NCBI GenBank assembly: GCA_024639005.1
Contig: JAHEJD010000001.1
Location: 1 to 64,000 of the forward strand
Length of the DNA: 64,000 bases
From: Chromatiaceae bacterium
GTDB lineage: Bacteria > Pseudomonadota > Gammaproteobacteria > Chromatiales > Chromatiaceae
Direction of reading: 5' to 3'
Shown: piece after piece, positions 1 through 9,324 of the stretch
Layout: each line of letters starts with the position of its first letter
How positions within the stretch are numbered: position 1 is the stretch's first letter
The notes under the pieces: model-generated
Told to the model about the DNA's origin: nothing
The model's database searches: none
Seen by the model: the letters and a program-made list of their open reading frames with translations, nothing else
Translations under genes and position numbers: made by a program

Positions 1-821
1 CGAAGAGAAAAGTCGCCGCGATCCAGCTGGCCTCCGGCAGCAATGTGAGTGCGAATCTGCTCGAGGCCGAGCGCCAGACAGAGGCAGCAGTGAAGCAGGG
101 CGCCGAGCTGATCGTGCTGCCCGAAAACTTCGCCTTTATCGGCAGAAGTTGCAGCGACACCAATGCCTTGCGCGAAGAGCCCGGCGATGGCCCGCTGCAG
201 TCCTTTCTGTCGCAGCTTGCCAGCAAGCTGGGGGTATGGGTGGTCGGCGGCACCATCCCACTTGAGGCCGACCATGCGGCCAAGTGGCGCGCGGCCTGCA
301 CAGTATACGATGCCCGCGGACGACAGATTGCTAGGTACGACAAGCAACACCTGTTCGACGTCAATCTGGTGGAAAGCGACGAGCAGTTTGTCGAGTCGGA
401 GAGCATCGAATCCGGCGACCGCGTCGTTGTCATCGACAGTCCGGTCGGCCGACTCGGCGTCTCCGTGTGCTACGATTTGCGTTTTCCAGAACTCTATCGC
501 GCCATGCTAGATCGCGGCGTTGAGGTGGTGGCGCTGCCCGCGGCGTTCACGGCGATTACCGGGCGCGCCCATTGGGAGACCCTGGTGCGCGCTCGGGCAA
601 TCGAAAACCTCGCCTATGTCATCGCCGCGGCTCAGGGTGGCTTTCACATCGCCAGCCGGCAGACCTACGGGCACAGCATGATCGTCGATCCCTGGGGAAC
701 CAAGCTGGCGGAACGCGAGCGAGGCAATGGGTGCGTCGTAGCGGCCGTCGACCGAGGTTTTCAGCACACGACGCGGCGCAACTTTCCCTGTCTCGACCAC
801 CGGCGTCTGCATTGCCGCTGA
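1..821 (+). CDS. Nitrilase-superfamily C-N hydrolase (5' partial)
   Basis: Carbon-nitrogen hydrolase of the Nit1/deaminated-glutathione-amidase type, which hydrolyses small amides. The reading frame is already open at base 3 and encodes the expected first beta strand ([10 protein letters not shown]), so the true start lies upstream of the window and the GTG at 45 is internal. The Glu-Lys-Cys triad is visible: Glu in LPENF, Lys in YDKQHLFD and Cys in [13 protein letters not shown]. The C-terminus ends in the family-typical FPCLDHRR. It lies about 40 bp before tldD on the same strand, a common gammaproteobacterial arrangement, so co-transcription is likely. The exact amide substrate is inferred from family resemblance only. 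Confidence 0.9.
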   Translation, partial: KRKVAAIQLASGSNVSANLLEAERQTEAAVKQGAELIVLPENFAFIGRSCSDTNALREEPGDGPLQSFLSQLASKLGVWVVGGTIPLEADHAAKWRAACTVYDARGRQIARYDKQHLFDVNLVESDEQFVESESIESGDRVVVIDSPVGRLGVSVCYDLRFPELYRAMLDRGVEVVALPAAFTAITGRAHWETLVRARAIENLAYVIAAAQGGFHIASRQTYGHSMIVDPWGTKLAERERGNGCVVAAVDRGFQHTTRRNFPCLDHRRLHCR

Positions 822-861
822 GCGCGGAATCGGCGCGCGCATTCCTTGTGGAGATTTTTGG

Positions 862-2304
862 ATGACGCAAAGTACAGCCATCGCGCGCGCAACCCTACTC
901 GACGCACCGGGCCTGAGCGAAACCCATCTGGCTAGGGTGATGGATCGGCTATTGAGTCGCCAGGTAGACGCGGCCGACATCTATTTTCAGTACAGCAGAC
1001 TGGAGTCTTGGGTACTGGAGGACGGCATCATTCGAGATGGTAGCCACGGCATCGAACAAGGGGCCGGGATACGTGCGATCAGTGGCGACAAGACCGGTTT
1101 CGCCTATACCGACAGCCTGGCCCTGCCAAAGCTGCTCGATGCCGCAGGCGCGGCGCGCGCGATTGCGCAGGCCGGGCAGCATGGCGCACAGGCAATAGCC
1201 GACGGCGATACGCCGACGGCCCTGTACGCACCGGTCAATCCGCTGGAGTCGCTCAGTGAGGCGGAGAAGCTCGATCTGTTGCGGCGCGCCGATGCCGAGG
1301 CACGCGCTGCAGATCCACGGGTGCGGCAGGTAATCGCCAGCCTGGTAGCGGCGCACGACATAATCCTAGTGATGGACAACAGCGGCCAGATCAGCGGCGA
1401 TGTACGTCCGCTGGTGCGTATGAACGTGCAGGTGATCGTCGAGCACGACGGTAAGCGCGAGCAAGGCAGCGCCGGCGGCGGCGCTCGCCAGGGCCTCGAC
1501 TTCTTCATCAGCGAGGAACGCGCCCTGGGCTACGCGCGCGAAGCGGTGCGCCAGGCGCTGGTCAACCTCGATGCGGTGGCTGCACCGGCCGGCATGCTGC
1601 CGGTAGTGCTCGCCCCGGGTTGGCCGGGCGTATTGCTGCACGAGGCCGTCGGCCACGGTCTGGAGGGAGACTTCAACCGCAAAGGCACATCCGCATTTGC
1701 CGGACGGATCGGCGAACAGGTCGCATCGAGCCTGTGTACAGTGGTCGATGACGGCACACTGCCCGACAGACGGGGATCGCTGACTATCGACGATGAGGGC
1801 ACGGCGTCGCAATACAACGTGCTGATCGAAAACGGCCTGCTCAAAGGGTACATGCAGGATAAGATGAATGCTCGACTGATGGGCGTCGCCGCGACCGGCA
1901 ACGGCCGACGCGAGTCCTATGCGCACCTGCCGATGCCGCGCATGACAAACACTTATATGTTGCCCGGGCAGCACAAGCCCGACGAGATAATCGCCTCAGT
2001 TAAGAACGGTCTTTACGCAGTCAACTTCGGGGGCGGTCAGGTGGATATCACCTCTGGAAAATTCGTGTTCTCCGCCAATGAGGCCTACCTGATCGAAGAC
2101 GGGAAGGTGACCCGGCCGGTCAAGGGCGCGACCCTCATCGGCAACGGTCCGGACGTGATGACGCAGGTCAGCATGGTCGGTGATGACCTGGAACTCGACA
2201 GCGGCGTCGGCACCTGCGGCAAAGAAGGCCAGAGCGTCCCGGTCGGCGTCGGCCAACCCACCCTGAAGATCGATCAACTGACCGTTGGCGGCACCGCCGC
2301 TTGA
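862..2304 (+). CDS. tldD: Metalloprotease TldD
   Basis: Catalytic subunit of the TldD/TldE (PmbA) heterodimeric zinc protease, known in Escherichia coli for microcin B17 maturation and CcdA degradation. The protein has 480 residues, the usual length. The zinc motif HEAVGH is at about residues 260-265, followed by the conserved [14 protein letters not shown] segment. A C-terminal GTCGKEGQ segment typical of the family is also present. The start is the ATG at 862. Its partner pmbA begins 13 bp after the stop, so the two subunits are probably made from one message. Confidence 0.97.
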   Translation: MTQSTAIARATLLDAPGLSETHLARVMDRLLSRQVDAADIYFQYSRLESWVLEDGIIRDGSHGIEQGAGIRAISGDKTGFAYTDSLALPKLLDAAGAARAIAQAGQHGAQAIADGDTPTALYAPVNPLESLSEAEKLDLLRRADAEARAADPRVRQVIASLVAAHDIILVMDNSGQISGDVRPLVRMNVQVIVEHDGKREQGSAGGGARQGLDFFISEERALGYAREAVRQALVNLDAVAAPAGMLPVVLAPGWPGVLLHEAVGHGLEGDFNRKGTSAFAGRIGEQVASSLCTVVDDGTLPDRRGSLTIDDEGTASQYNVLIENGLLKGYMQDKMNARLMGVAATGNGRRESYAHLPMPRMTNTYMLPGQHKPDEIIASVKNGLYAVNFGGGQVDITSGKFVFSANEAYLIEDGKVTRPVKGATLIGNGPDVMTQVSMVGDDLELDSGVGTCGKEGQSVPVGVGQPTLKIDQLTVGGTAA

Positions 2305-2317
2305 GCAAGACCGCCAG

Positions 2318-3649
2318 ATGAGTGAAACCGAACAGATCTCCCAACTCGCACGGATCGTAGAGGACCTGCTGCACGAGGCGCGCCATCTTGGCGCAGATGC
2401 GGCAGAGGCCGGCGTGTCGACGCAGACCGGGCTGTCGGTGACAGTGCGCCTAGGTGAGACGGAGACCATCGAACACACCAGTGACAACGGACTGGGTATC
2501 ACGGTGTACTTTGGTCAGCGTAAAGGCTCTGCCAGCACCACCGATCTGCGTGACGCGGCGGTTCGCGAGACTGTCGCCGCCGCATGCCGGATTGCCAGGC
2601 ACACCTCCGAAGACCCAGCGGCCGGCCTCGCCGATGCCGCACTGATGGCGCGCGACGTGCCGGATCTCGACCTGTTCCACCCCTGGGAACTCGATGCCGA
2701 TACAGCAGCAGAGATTGCCCGTGGCTGCGAAGACGCGGCGCGGAGCGTCGATCCACGGATCAGCAACTCGGAAGGTGCCACGCTGTATACCCAACGCTCC
2801 AGCTTCATCTATGGCAACACCCACGGCTTCGTCGACGGCTATCCTACGACGCGGCACAGCCTCAGTTGCGCGGTGATTGCGCAAGAAGGCGAGGAAATGC
2901 AGCGCGACTATTGGTATGACAGCAGCCGTGTGCCGGCTGGACTCAGCAGTCCGGAGGTGATCGGCCGCACGGCTGCAGAGCGCGCCCTGGCCCGGCTGCA
3001 TGGTCGCAAACTGGGCACCCGCGAGTGCCCCGTGCTGTTCCGAGCCGATGTCGCACCCAGTCTGCTGCGCAGTCTGTTTGGGGCGATCCGTGGCCAGGCG
3101 GTGTACCGCAAGTCGACCTTTCTGCTCGATCGGGTCGGCGAGAAGATATTCCCGGAATGGGTCGCCATTAGCGAAGACCCGCGTAAGCCACGCGGACAAG
3201 CGAGCGCACCGTTCGACAACGAGGGGGTGGCAACAGGCTACCGTGAAATCGTCTCGCACGGCACGCTACAGGGGTATCTCCTGGACAGCTATGCGGCGCG
3301 CAAACTCGGTCTCACCAGCACGGGCAATGCCGGGGGCGTGCGCAACGCCGCTATCGAAAGCAGCGGGCAGTCTTTCGACATGCTGCTACGTGACATGGGT
3401 CGGGGCGTGCTTATCACCGAGTTGATGGGGCAGGGAACCAACTTGGTCACCGGCGACTATTCGCGCGGAGCTGCGGGTTTCTGGGTGGAAAATGGCGAAA
3501 TCCAGTACCCCATCGAAGAGATCACCGTTGCCGGCAACCTCAACGAGATGTTCAGCGGCCTGGTCGCCGTGGGCAATGACGACGACATACCGGGCAGCAC
3601 AAGGACAGGCTCATGGTTGTTCGAGCGCATGACCATCGGTGGTGACTGA
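2318..3649 (+). CDS. pmbA: TldE/PmbA protease subunit
   Basis: Second subunit of the TldD-TldE protease. The protein has 443 residues when started at the ATG at 2318; a longer frame opens at 2285 but overlaps the end of tldD and adds eleven unconserved residues. PmbA lacks the HExxxH zinc site of TldD, and none is seen here. Recognisable family segments include [16 protein letters not shown] and the C-terminal [23 protein letters not shown], here quoted in part. It sits directly downstream of tldD in the same operon. Followed after 38 bp by gloA, which may share the transcript. Confidence 0.96.
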   Translation: MSETEQISQLARIVEDLLHEARHLGADAAEAGVSTQTGLSVTVRLGETETIEHTSDNGLGITVYFGQRKGSASTTDLRDAAVRETVAAACRIARHTSEDPAAGLADAALMARDVPDLDLFHPWELDADTAAEIARGCEDAARSVDPRISNSEGATLYTQRSSFIYGNTHGFVDGYPTTRHSLSCAVIAQEGEEMQRDYWYDSSRVPAGLSSPEVIGRTAAERALARLHGRKLGTRECPVLFRADVAPSLLRSLFGAIRGQAVYRKSTFLLDRVGEKIFPEWVAISEDPRKPRGQASAPFDNEGVATGYREIVSHGTLQGYLLDSYAARKLGLTSTGNAGGVRNAAIESSGQSFDMLLRDMGRGVLITELMGQGTNLVTGDYSRGAAGFWVENGEIQYPIEEITVAGNLNEMFSGLVAVGNDDDIPGSTRTGSWLFERMTIGGD

Positions 3650-3687
3650 ATCCTCTTTCCTCTGCGAACCATCAGGAGACGACGCGG

Positions 3688-4077
3688 ATGCGAATTTTGC
3701 ACACCATGTTGCGAACGGCCGACCTCGATCGTTCAGTCAACTTTTATACTGAGGTGCTGGGGATGCGCCTTTTGCGACAAAAGGACTATCCCGATGGTGA
3801 GTTCACGCTGGCCTTCATCGGCTATGGCGATGAGGCCGACAGCAGTGTGATTGAGCTCACCTACAACTGGGGCGAAGACAGCTATGAGATGGGCAATGCC
3901 TATGGCCATATCGCCATCGAGGTCGATGATGTGTACCAGGCGACAGAGGCCATCCAGGCACGCGGCGGCAAGATCCTTCGCGAGGCCGGCCCCATGAATG
4001 CAGGCACGACCATCATCGCCTTCGTCGAGGACCCCGACGGGTATCCCATCGAACTGATCGGTCGCAAGGAACATTGA
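3688..4077 (+). CDS. gloA: Lactoylglutathione lyase (glyoxalase I)
   Basis: Converts the methylglyoxal-glutathione hemithioacetal to S-lactoylglutathione. With 129 residues it matches the small Ni-type bacterial enzyme. All four metal ligands of the E. coli enzyme are present at the same positions: His5, Glu56, His74 and Glu122. The start ATG at 3688 follows a purine-rich CAGGAG sequence in the upstream 12 bases. It follows pmbA closely on the same strand; the functional link is not obvious. Downstream there is no gene for 330 bases on either strand before the end of the convergent adenylate-kinase-like gene. Confidence 0.95.
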   Translation: MRILHTMLRTADLDRSVNFYTEVLGMRLLRQKDYPDGEFTLAFIGYGDEADSSVIELTYNWGEDSYEMGNAYGHIAIEVDDVYQATEAIQARGGKILREAGPMNAGTTIIAFVEDPDGYPIELIGRKEH

Positions 4078-4203
4078 GCGTCGCAGTCCCCAGGATCAGA
4101 TCAGCAACGTCTTTTGCGAGAACGCCGCGCCCTGGCAGTTTCCAGACACGGCGCCTGTTTAGCCAACGGCGTGGTCAACGTAGCCTGGAAATCTCCAGGC
4201 CAG

Positions 4204-4380
4204 TCTGCAAATGTCACCGTTTTTCGTCGCGAGGGTGTCGAGACGCCGTCATGGCGGGGCGCACGCCGTGAAAGACGGTGAAGGGCGTTGCTGACACTGC
4301 GTCAAACCGGCTGTAGCGAGAGCGTCCCGTTAGGGCGCGTGTATCGCCGCCCGCAGCAGGAGGTCGGTGAGATCTCCAGG
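4204..4380 (+). repeat. 176-bp inverted-repeat element, family 1, copy 1 (diverged)
   Basis: First of three dispersed copies (others at 5970-6145 and 35972-36147). The left end reads TCTGCAAATGTCACCG and the right end CGGTGAGATCTCCAGG, matching the inverted ends of the other copies with a few changes. A further end-like sequence, AGCCTGGAAATCTC, lies just outside the left boundary at about 4182-4195, so this copy may have a nested or rearranged left end. Internal hairpins seen in the other copies are kept here (GCCGTCATGGC; TCCCGTTAGGG-type stem). No conserved coding frame. The rest of the 4078-4408 gap shows nothing recognisable. Confidence 0.75.
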
Positions 4381-4401
4381 CTAAAGATCTGCCGCCGGCA
4401 G
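4381..4401 (-). terminator. Possible terminator of the adenylate-kinase-like gene
   Basis: Read on the minus strand just after the stop codon, CTGCC-GGC-GGCAG can form a short GC hairpin followed by ATCTTTAG. The U tract is weak, so this is a tentative call. Confidence 0.35.
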
Positions 4402-4408
4402 GCGGTCA

Positions 4409-5713
4409 TTAGTGTCTGGTGGCCTTCTTTTTGGTCTTTGCCGTCTTCTTGCCGGCCACCGGCTGCTTGCGCACGGTCTTCTTGACGACCGCCTTTTTCG
4501 TCGGCGCCCGCTTGACTGCGGACTTCTTTGCAGTGGACCTCTTGCCAGACGCCTTCTTGACGGCTGTTTTCTTTACCGAGACCTTTTTGGCGGAGGCCTT
4601 CTTGCTGGCCGATTTTCTCACTGCGGCCTTTTTCACTACCGACTTCTTGGCGACCGCTTTCTTCGCGCCAGCCTTCTTTGCGGCGATTTTTTTCGCGGCC
4701 ACTTTCTTGGTGGGCTTTGTCTTGGCCGCTGCCTTCTTGGCGGTCAGCTTCTTTGCCGCAGTCTTGGACGTCGCGGTCACCTTGCGTGCCGCCGGCTTTT
4801 TCGCCGCCACCTTCTTCGCAGGCTTCTTCTTGGGCGCCGACTGTTTGGCCACGGTCTTCTTCACTGCCTTTTTCTTGGCCGCTGCCTTCGTCGCTGCGAC
4901 CTTGTCTGGCGCGGTCTTCTTCGCCGGTTTCCGCTTGGCCGATTCTTTCGCCGGTACGGCTTTCGCGGCTTCAGGCACCGCTTGTTTCTTTGACGCACCC
5001 CGGGCGCTCGGCTTGGTCTTGGCGGCCTCGCTGGCCTCGGCCGGCGCACTTTCCGGCAGCGCCTTCGGTGGCATCGCATCAATCAGCTTGCGGACCACCT
5101 TCCAGGCCTTTGCCGGCCCCTGGTCGGCCTGAACCCGCTGCAGCTTTTCGTGCAGAGCGTAGTACTGCAGCAAAGGCCCCATCTGGTTTTCATAGACGCG
5201 CAGTCGATTACTGATGGTCTCTTCATAGTCATTCGGCCGGCGCACGACACGGGCCCCGCATTCGTCACAAACGCCCTCAACCAGCGGCGGATTGAAGTAC
5301 ATATTGTATTGCGCGCCGCAGTTGTCACAGGTGATGCGTCCAACCAGACGCTCCATCAGCTCATCGCGGTCGACCTCAAGATTCAGCACCAGCTCAATCT
5401 CGGCGGCGAGATCGCCGAGCACACTGTCCAGGACATCGGCCTGGCCCGCATTTTTTGGCAGATCGACCAGGATAAAGCCCTTGCTGAGGTCCATCTGCGG
5501 CATCTGGATGCGCAATAACGCCAGTAGAAGCTCATCCGAGACGCGCGACATGTCCATGGCCTCTTTGGCCAGCCGACCCAGTTCTGTCTGCTCGGCCGCG
5601 GCGCGCCGCATAACGCTGCCGACGGTGATCACCGGCATCCCGTAATGCGCGGATATCTGCTGGGACAGCGCCCCCTTCCCTGAACCGGGGGGGCCTAGTA
5701 GAACGATCCTCAT
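4409..5713 (-). CDS. Adenylate-kinase-like protein with long Lys/Ala-rich tail
   Basis: Residues 1-215 are an adenylate kinase fold: P-loop GPPGSGKG (7-14), LID zinc site with Cys129, Cys132, Cys149 and Cys152, and the conserved EETISNRLRVY helix. The AMP side is altered: E. coli Thr31-Gly-Asp33 is Val-Gly-Ser, the LDGFPRT motif reads VDLPKN so the AMP-binding Arg88 is Lys and Asp84 is not kept. Residues about 220-434 are almost only Lys and Ala with Val, Thr, Ser and Pro (KKA/AKK units), like histone H1 or the AlgP tail, suggesting binding to nucleic acid or polyphosphate. Normal adenylate kinases end near residue 215. Its job may differ from bulk AMP phosphorylation; a canonical adk should exist elsewhere. 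Confidence 0.88.
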   Translation of the reverse strand: MRIVLLGPPGSGKGALSQQISAHYGMPVITVGSVMRRAAAEQTELGRLAKEAMDMSRVSDELLLALLRIQMPQMDLSKGFILVDLPKNAGQADVLDSVLGDLAAEIELVLNLEVDRDELMERLVGRITCDNCGAQYNMYFNPPLVEGVCDECGARVVRRPNDYEETISNRLRVYENQMGPLLQYYALHEKLQRVQADQGPAKAWKVVRKLIDAMPPKALPESAPAEASEAAKTKPSARGASKKQAVPEAAKAVPAKESAKRKPAKKTAPDKVAATKAAAKKKAVKKTVAKQSAPKKKPAKKVAAKKPAARKVTATSKTAAKKLTAKKAAAKTKPTKKVAAKKIAAKKAGAKKAVAKKSVVKKAAVRKSASKKASAKKVSVKKTAVKKASGKRSTAKKSAVKRAPTKKAVVKKTVRKQPVAGKKTAKTKKKATRH

Positions 5714-5969
5714 GTTGGCTCCTCAAAGGGCGTTTTCTTGTTGTGGCAGACGCCTGACGACTGCTGCCCGACCGATTTCTGATCGAGTGAGCGATGCGCC
5801 CTGAAATGTAAGGAAATTAGGAATTTCCTATGGGGGCATGCGCGTTTTGCATTGGCTGGCCCGTGCCGAGTTGCCTAAGCTAATCGCAGATTAATTTGGC
5901 TGTCAACGAAGCGACTGATTTTTCGCGAATTTTAGCCCGTTGTCGGAAATAAACGACTAATCGGCCCAG
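5714..5969. other. Upstream region of the adenylate-kinase-like gene
   Basis: AT-richer non-coding stretch upstream of the minus-strand kinase gene. It holds an imperfect palindrome AGGAAAT-TAGGA-ATTTCCT at 5811-5829, which could be an operator. No gene was recognised here. Confidence 0.4.
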
Positions 5970-6145
5970 CCTACAAATTTCACCGTTCTTCGTAACGAGG
6001 CTGCCGAGACGCCGCTGTGGCGGGGTGCACACAGTGGAAGGCGGTGAAGGGGTAGTCGACACTACGTCGAACCGACTGCAACGAGTACGCCCCGTCACGG
6101 CGAGCGTATCGGGGGCCGCAGCAGGAGATCGGTGAGATTTGCAGG
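5970..6145 (+). repeat. 176-bp inverted-repeat element, family 1, copy 2
   Basis: Exactly 176 bp between CCTACAAATTTCACCG (left) and CGGTGAGATTTGCAGG (right), which are inverted copies of each other with two mismatches. By hand alignment it differs from copy 3 at about 18 positions with no gaps (about 90 percent identity). Flanks are CAG on the left and CTA on the right. It contains internal hairpins (CCGC-TGT-GGCGG; CGCCCCGTCACGGCG) and an AGGAG at the right end, 10 bp before a TTG. It looks like a non-autonomous miniature element; no transposase is seen nearby. Confidence 0.85.
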
Positions 6146-6238
6146 CTAGGATTCCTTGCCGACAAAAAATGTACAATCCGCTGCTGTCATTCGTCGTGGT
6201 CGATTTCGCGATCGGCTCCGGTTCATTGATCAGGTCGC

Positions 6239-6598
6239 ATGAGCACTATCCCAGACATCACAGAGACTGAGGATTGGATCGTCAAGACCACGCTGAAAGA
6301 GCGCTACGGTGGCGATATCGATCTGCAATATGCCGATGCGGAAATCCGCCTGAATCCGGCCGACCGCGAACTGACGACCTGCCCGGTTTTCGTCTGGGAG
6401 TCCGACGGCTGCCATTTTGTCATCTTCAAGAGCGGGGAAAGGCGCTACCGTTGCCAGTTCTTTTTCCGCGGCTACCAGCAGTACGGGACAGGGGTCCATG
6501 AGTACGACGACTTGACCGAGTGCGCCGTGTCGCTGCTCCAGGCGCAGGCAGATCACGTCGCCCGCGAGCGCGGTGACATCGATAGCAAGCGACGCTGA
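6239..6598 (+). CDS. Conserved-looking hypothetical protein, 119 aa
   Basis: I do not recognise this protein. It is an acidic, soluble 119-residue product with no signal peptide or membrane segment. It begins MSTIPDITETEDWIVKTTLK and contains a C-terminal aromatic cluster (RYRCQFFFRGYQQYGTG) and two cysteines. The start ATG at 6239 comes about 90 bp after element copy 2, with a possible -10 box TACAAT at 6172-6177 but no clear -35. It precedes the PPi-phosphofructokinase gene by 51 bp on the same strand, so it may be co-transcribed and could relate to that pathway, which is only inference from position. Confidence 0.75.
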   Translation: MSTIPDITETEDWIVKTTLKERYGGDIDLQYADAEIRLNPADRELTTCPVFVWESDGCHFVIFKSGERRYRCQFFFRGYQQYGTGVHEYDDLTECAVSLLQAQADHVARERGDIDSKRR

Positions 6599-6649
6599 TC
6601 CGGCGCCACGGTCGCAACAACAGCCAATCTGAATCAAGAGGGAAACACC

Positions 6650-7906
6650 ATGCCGGCGAAAAACGCCTTTTATGCCCAATCCGGCGGGGTCACCGCCGTA
6701 ATCAACGCCTCGGCCTGCGGCGTGATCGAGACTGCGCGTCAGCATCCGGACCAGATCGCCAACGTGTACGCAGGACGCAACGGCATCATTGGCGCCCTGA
6801 CCGAAGCGCTGATCGACACCAACCAGGAGTCGGCCGAGGACATTGCTGCGCTCAGGCACACCCCGTCCGGGGGTTTCGGCTCGTGTCGTTTCAAGCTTAA
6901 GAGCCTGGAGGACAACAAACGCGAGTACGAGCGCCTGATCGAGGTCTTCAAGGCACACGATATCGGCTATTTCTTCTACAACGGCGGCGGCGACTCGGCG
7001 GACACCTGTTTCAAGGTCTCTCAACTGTCGGAGAAGATGGGCTTCCCAGTGCAGGCCATCCATGTGCCCAAGACGGTCGACAACGACCTGCCGATCACCG
7101 ACAACTGCCCGGGTTTCGGCTCGGTCGCCAAATACATCGCTGTGTCCACGCTCGAGGCGAGCTTCGACGTCCGCTCGATGGCCGCCACCTCGACCAAGAT
7201 CTTCGTGATCGAAGTGATGGGACGGCACGCCGGCTGGATCGCGGCGGCGGGCGCGCTGGTAGAAGATGAGGGCATCCCGGTTGTCACCCTGTTTCCAGAG
7301 GTCGAGTTCGACAAGGACAAATTCCTCGCCGCCGTCGACACCAAGGTGAAACAGCACGGCTACTGTACCATCGTGGTCTCCGAAGGCTGCCACTGGCCGG
7401 ACGGCAAATTCCTGGCCGAGCAGGGTACACGTGATTCCTTCGGGCACGCCCAGCTTGGCGGCGCCGCACCCGTGGTCGCCAACATGATCAAGGAGGCACT
7501 CGGCCACAAATTTCACTGGGCGGTCGCCGACTACCTGCAGCGTGCGGCCCGCCATCTCGCCTCCGCCTCTGACGTCGAGCAGGCCTTTGCGCTGGGCAAG
7601 GCGGCGGTGGAGAAGGCGCTCGAGGGTAAGAACTCAATTATGCCGACCGTGGTGCGCACCGCGAACAGCCCGTACCGCTGGGAGATCGGCGAGGCGCCAC
7701 TGAGCGAAGTCGCCAACGTCGAGAAGATGATGCCGATGGATTTCATCGCTGATGACGGCTTCGGCATCACCCAGAAATGCAAGGACTACCTGTACCCGCT
7801 GATCCAGGGCGAGGCCTACCCGCCGTACAAGGCCAACGGCATGCCCGACTATGTGACCCTGAAGCTGTCCAGTGTGCCACGCAAGCTCTCCGACTTCGAA
7901 CTCTGA
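6650..7906 (+). CDS. pfp: Pyrophosphate-dependent phosphofructokinase
   Basis: Reversibly phosphorylates fructose 6-phosphate with pyrophosphate. The protein has 418 residues. Two diagnostic positions mark PPi rather than ATP use: NGGGDS (111-116) has Asp where ATP enzymes have Gly104, and PKTVDND (140-146) has Lys where ATP enzymes have Gly124. The substrate motif MGRHAGW is at 190-196. The start ATG at 6650 is preceded by AGAGGG. In autotrophic gammaproteobacteria this enzyme is thought also to act on sedoheptulose 1,7-bisphosphate in a PPi-saving Calvin cycle and to feed PPi to a membrane pyrophosphatase, which lies 2.4 kb away (10333-12333). A terminator follows at 7937. Confidence 0.96.
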   Translation: MPAKNAFYAQSGGVTAVINASACGVIETARQHPDQIANVYAGRNGIIGALTEALIDTNQESAEDIAALRHTPSGGFGSCRFKLKSLEDNKREYERLIEVFKAHDIGYFFYNGGGDSADTCFKVSQLSEKMGFPVQAIHVPKTVDNDLPITDNCPGFGSVAKYIAVSTLEASFDVRSMAATSTKIFVIEVMGRHAGWIAAAGALVEDEGIPVVTLFPEVEFDKDKFLAAVDTKVKQHGYCTIVVSEGCHWPDGKFLAEQGTRDSFGHAQLGGAAPVVANMIKEALGHKFHWAVADYLQRAARHLASASDVEQAFALGKAAVEKALEGKNSIMPTVVRTANSPYRWEIGEAPLSEVANVEKMMPMDFIADDGFGITQKCKDYLYPLIQGEAYPPYKANGMPDYVTLKLSSVPRKLSDFEL

Positions 7907-7936
7907 GCGGGGGGTGCCGCGGGACGGATCGATCAT

Positions 7937-7960
7937 AGGGCCCTGCGGGGCCCTTTCTCT
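7937..7960 (+). terminator. Rho-independent terminator after pfp
   Basis: Perfect 7-bp stem AGGGCCC / GGGCCCT with a TGCG loop, followed by TTCTCT, starting 30 bp after the pfp stop codon. This should end the pfp transcript. Confidence 0.75.
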
Positions 7961-8014
7961 GCGGTTAACAGGAAATAACAGACTGGACCGAAATCATCAG
8001 GAAATCGATCATCC

Positions 8015-8218
8015 ATGACACTCGACAGGGCACGCGAACTCATCCGGGTAAAACTATCCTTTGGCGGTGGCTATAACCGCAACCCGGTACGCCTGATCCT
8101 GGCCGAAATCAGCAATGAACATGGCCAGGGCGCAGTCGACCAACTGATACGAGAGTTGAATCTGGCCGAGCGATTCGGCCTAAGCGAGGGCACCGATTTC
8201 TCGCGGGTGGGGCGCTAA
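8015..8218 (+). CDS. Small conserved-looking protein, 67 aa
   Basis: I cannot name a family. The 67-residue product starts MTLDRARELIRVKLSFGGGY and continues with an amphipathic helix around EISNEHGQGAVDQLIRELNL, ending in a polar ERFGLSEGTDFSRVGR tail. There is no membrane segment. The ordered pattern of helices and an LSFGGGYNRN glycine loop make it look like a real folded protein. It stands alone between the pfp terminator and the convergent modC gene, so it must have its own promoter; the 60 bp upstream are AT-richer. Function unknown. Confidence 0.7.
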   Translation: MTLDRARELIRVKLSFGGGYNRNPVRLILAEISNEHGQGAVDQLIRELNLAERFGLSEGTDFSRVGR

Positions 8219-8256
8219 CCCGCGTATCTCGACGGGATCCGGCGCCGCAGACAATC

Positions 8257-9324
8257 TCAGGCCAGCAGGGCCACGCTCTTGACTTGCGCGTAGAGACGGC
8301 TGCCGGGGGTGATCGAAAGCGCCCGCTGCGAACGCCGCGTGACTCGGGTCAGCAACATGGCGTCGCCCGCCGACAACCTGACCATCACTTGGGCCGGGCC
8401 ATCGTCGGCCAGGCCGCTGACGACTACCGGGAAGCTGTTGAGAATACTGCTTCCGAAGAGCGGTTGCTGGGCGAGACTGACATCGCGGGCGAGGATCCTC
8501 AAGCGGACGGCGGTCCCGGTCGCCAGCGCCACCCGCGGCACCCATAGCCGGCCACCACTGAACACCAGTTCGCTGAGATGATCGGGCGCATCGCGTACGG
8601 CGACGCGCGCCTGGATCACCGCCTCCGCCTCGCCGCCGTGCGCCAGCGGCAGATCCAGCCGGGTGAGTAGATCATTGACCGGCCCACGGGCGAGGAGCCG
8701 GCCGTCGCGCAGCAGCAGCATAAAGTCCGTCAGCCGGGCGACTTCGTCGAGGGCATGGCTGACGTAAAGCACCGGGATATCCAGCGCACGTTGCAGCGCC
8801 TCCAGGTAGGGCAGCAGTACAAGACGGCTGCCCTGATCCAGCGCGGCCAGTGGTTCGTCCATTAACAGCAGACGTGGGTTGCTCAGCAGCGCCTGGGCGA
8901 TCGCGACCCGTTGGCGTTCACCGCCCGACAGCCCCGGCACCCGTCGCTGCAACATAGCCTGCAGACCAAGCAGGTCCACGACGTGATCGAATGTCGGCCC
9001 AATGCCCAAGGCGTGCCGCCGACGCATACCAAAGGCCAGATTGTCGGCCACATTGAGGTGCACGAACAGACTCGGCTGCTGGAACACATAGCCCACCATG
9101 CGGCGATGCGTCGGCAGGAAGATGCCGTCTCCCATCCAGGTCTCCCCGCCGATGCTTACCCTGCCCTGTGCCCCAGGCTCCAGGCCGGCGATTACACGCA
9201 GCAGTGTGGTCTTGCCGCAGCCTGAGGCCCCGAATACCGCGGTGAACCCCGTCTCCGGTGCCTCGAATGCCAGCCGCAGGTCGAAATCGCCCTTGCGCAG
9301 CCGGGTCTCCACCTGGATGCTCAA
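8257..9324 (-). CDS. modC: Molybdate ABC transporter ATP-binding protein
   Basis: ATPase subunit of the ModABC molybdate importer. In 355 residues it has Walker [10 protein letters not shown] (32-40), a Q-loop FQQPS, the signature LSGGERQR, Walker B LLLMDEP and the switch His in YVSHALDE. The C-terminal third carries the molybdate-binding Mop-type domain ([12 protein letters not shown] region), as in full-length ModC. Its start overlaps the modB stop by four bases (ATGA), so translation is coupled. The gene is intact, which contrasts with the truncated modA upstream. Molybdate would supply the cofactor pathway to which moaC (14179) belongs. Confidence 0.95.
   Translation of the reverse strand: MSIQVETRLRKGDFDLRLAFEAPETGFTAVFGASGCGKTTLLRVIAGLEPGAQGRVSIGGETWMGDGIFLPTHRRMVGYVFQQPSLFVHLNVADNLAFGMRRRHALGIGPTFDHVVDLLGLQAMLQRRVPGLSGGERQRVAIAQALLSNPRLLLMDEPLAALDQGSRLVLLPYLEALQRALDIPVLYVSHALDEVARLTDFMLLLRDGRLLARGPVNDLLTRLDLPLAHGGEAEAVIQARVAVRDAPDHLSELVFSGGRLWVPRVALATGTAVRLRILARDVSLAQQPLFGSSILNSFPVVVSGLADDGPAQVMVRLSAGDAMLLTRVTRRSQRALSITPGSRLYAQVKSVALLA

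Noticed and set aside
4412-5132. Long plus-strand open frames (193 and 237 codons) opposite the adenylate-kinase tail
   Set aside because: They are the reverse complement of Lys/Ala codons and give Leu/Phe/Ala-rich low-complexity products; the minus-strand kinase explains them.
5880-6176. 98-codon minus-strand frame across element copy 2
   Set aside because: The matching frame in copy 3 has stop codons, so the element is not coding in this frame.
6230-7555. 441-codon minus-strand frame opposite pfp
   Set aside because: It is a codon-bias shadow of a highly conserved plus-strand enzyme and has no protein-like features.
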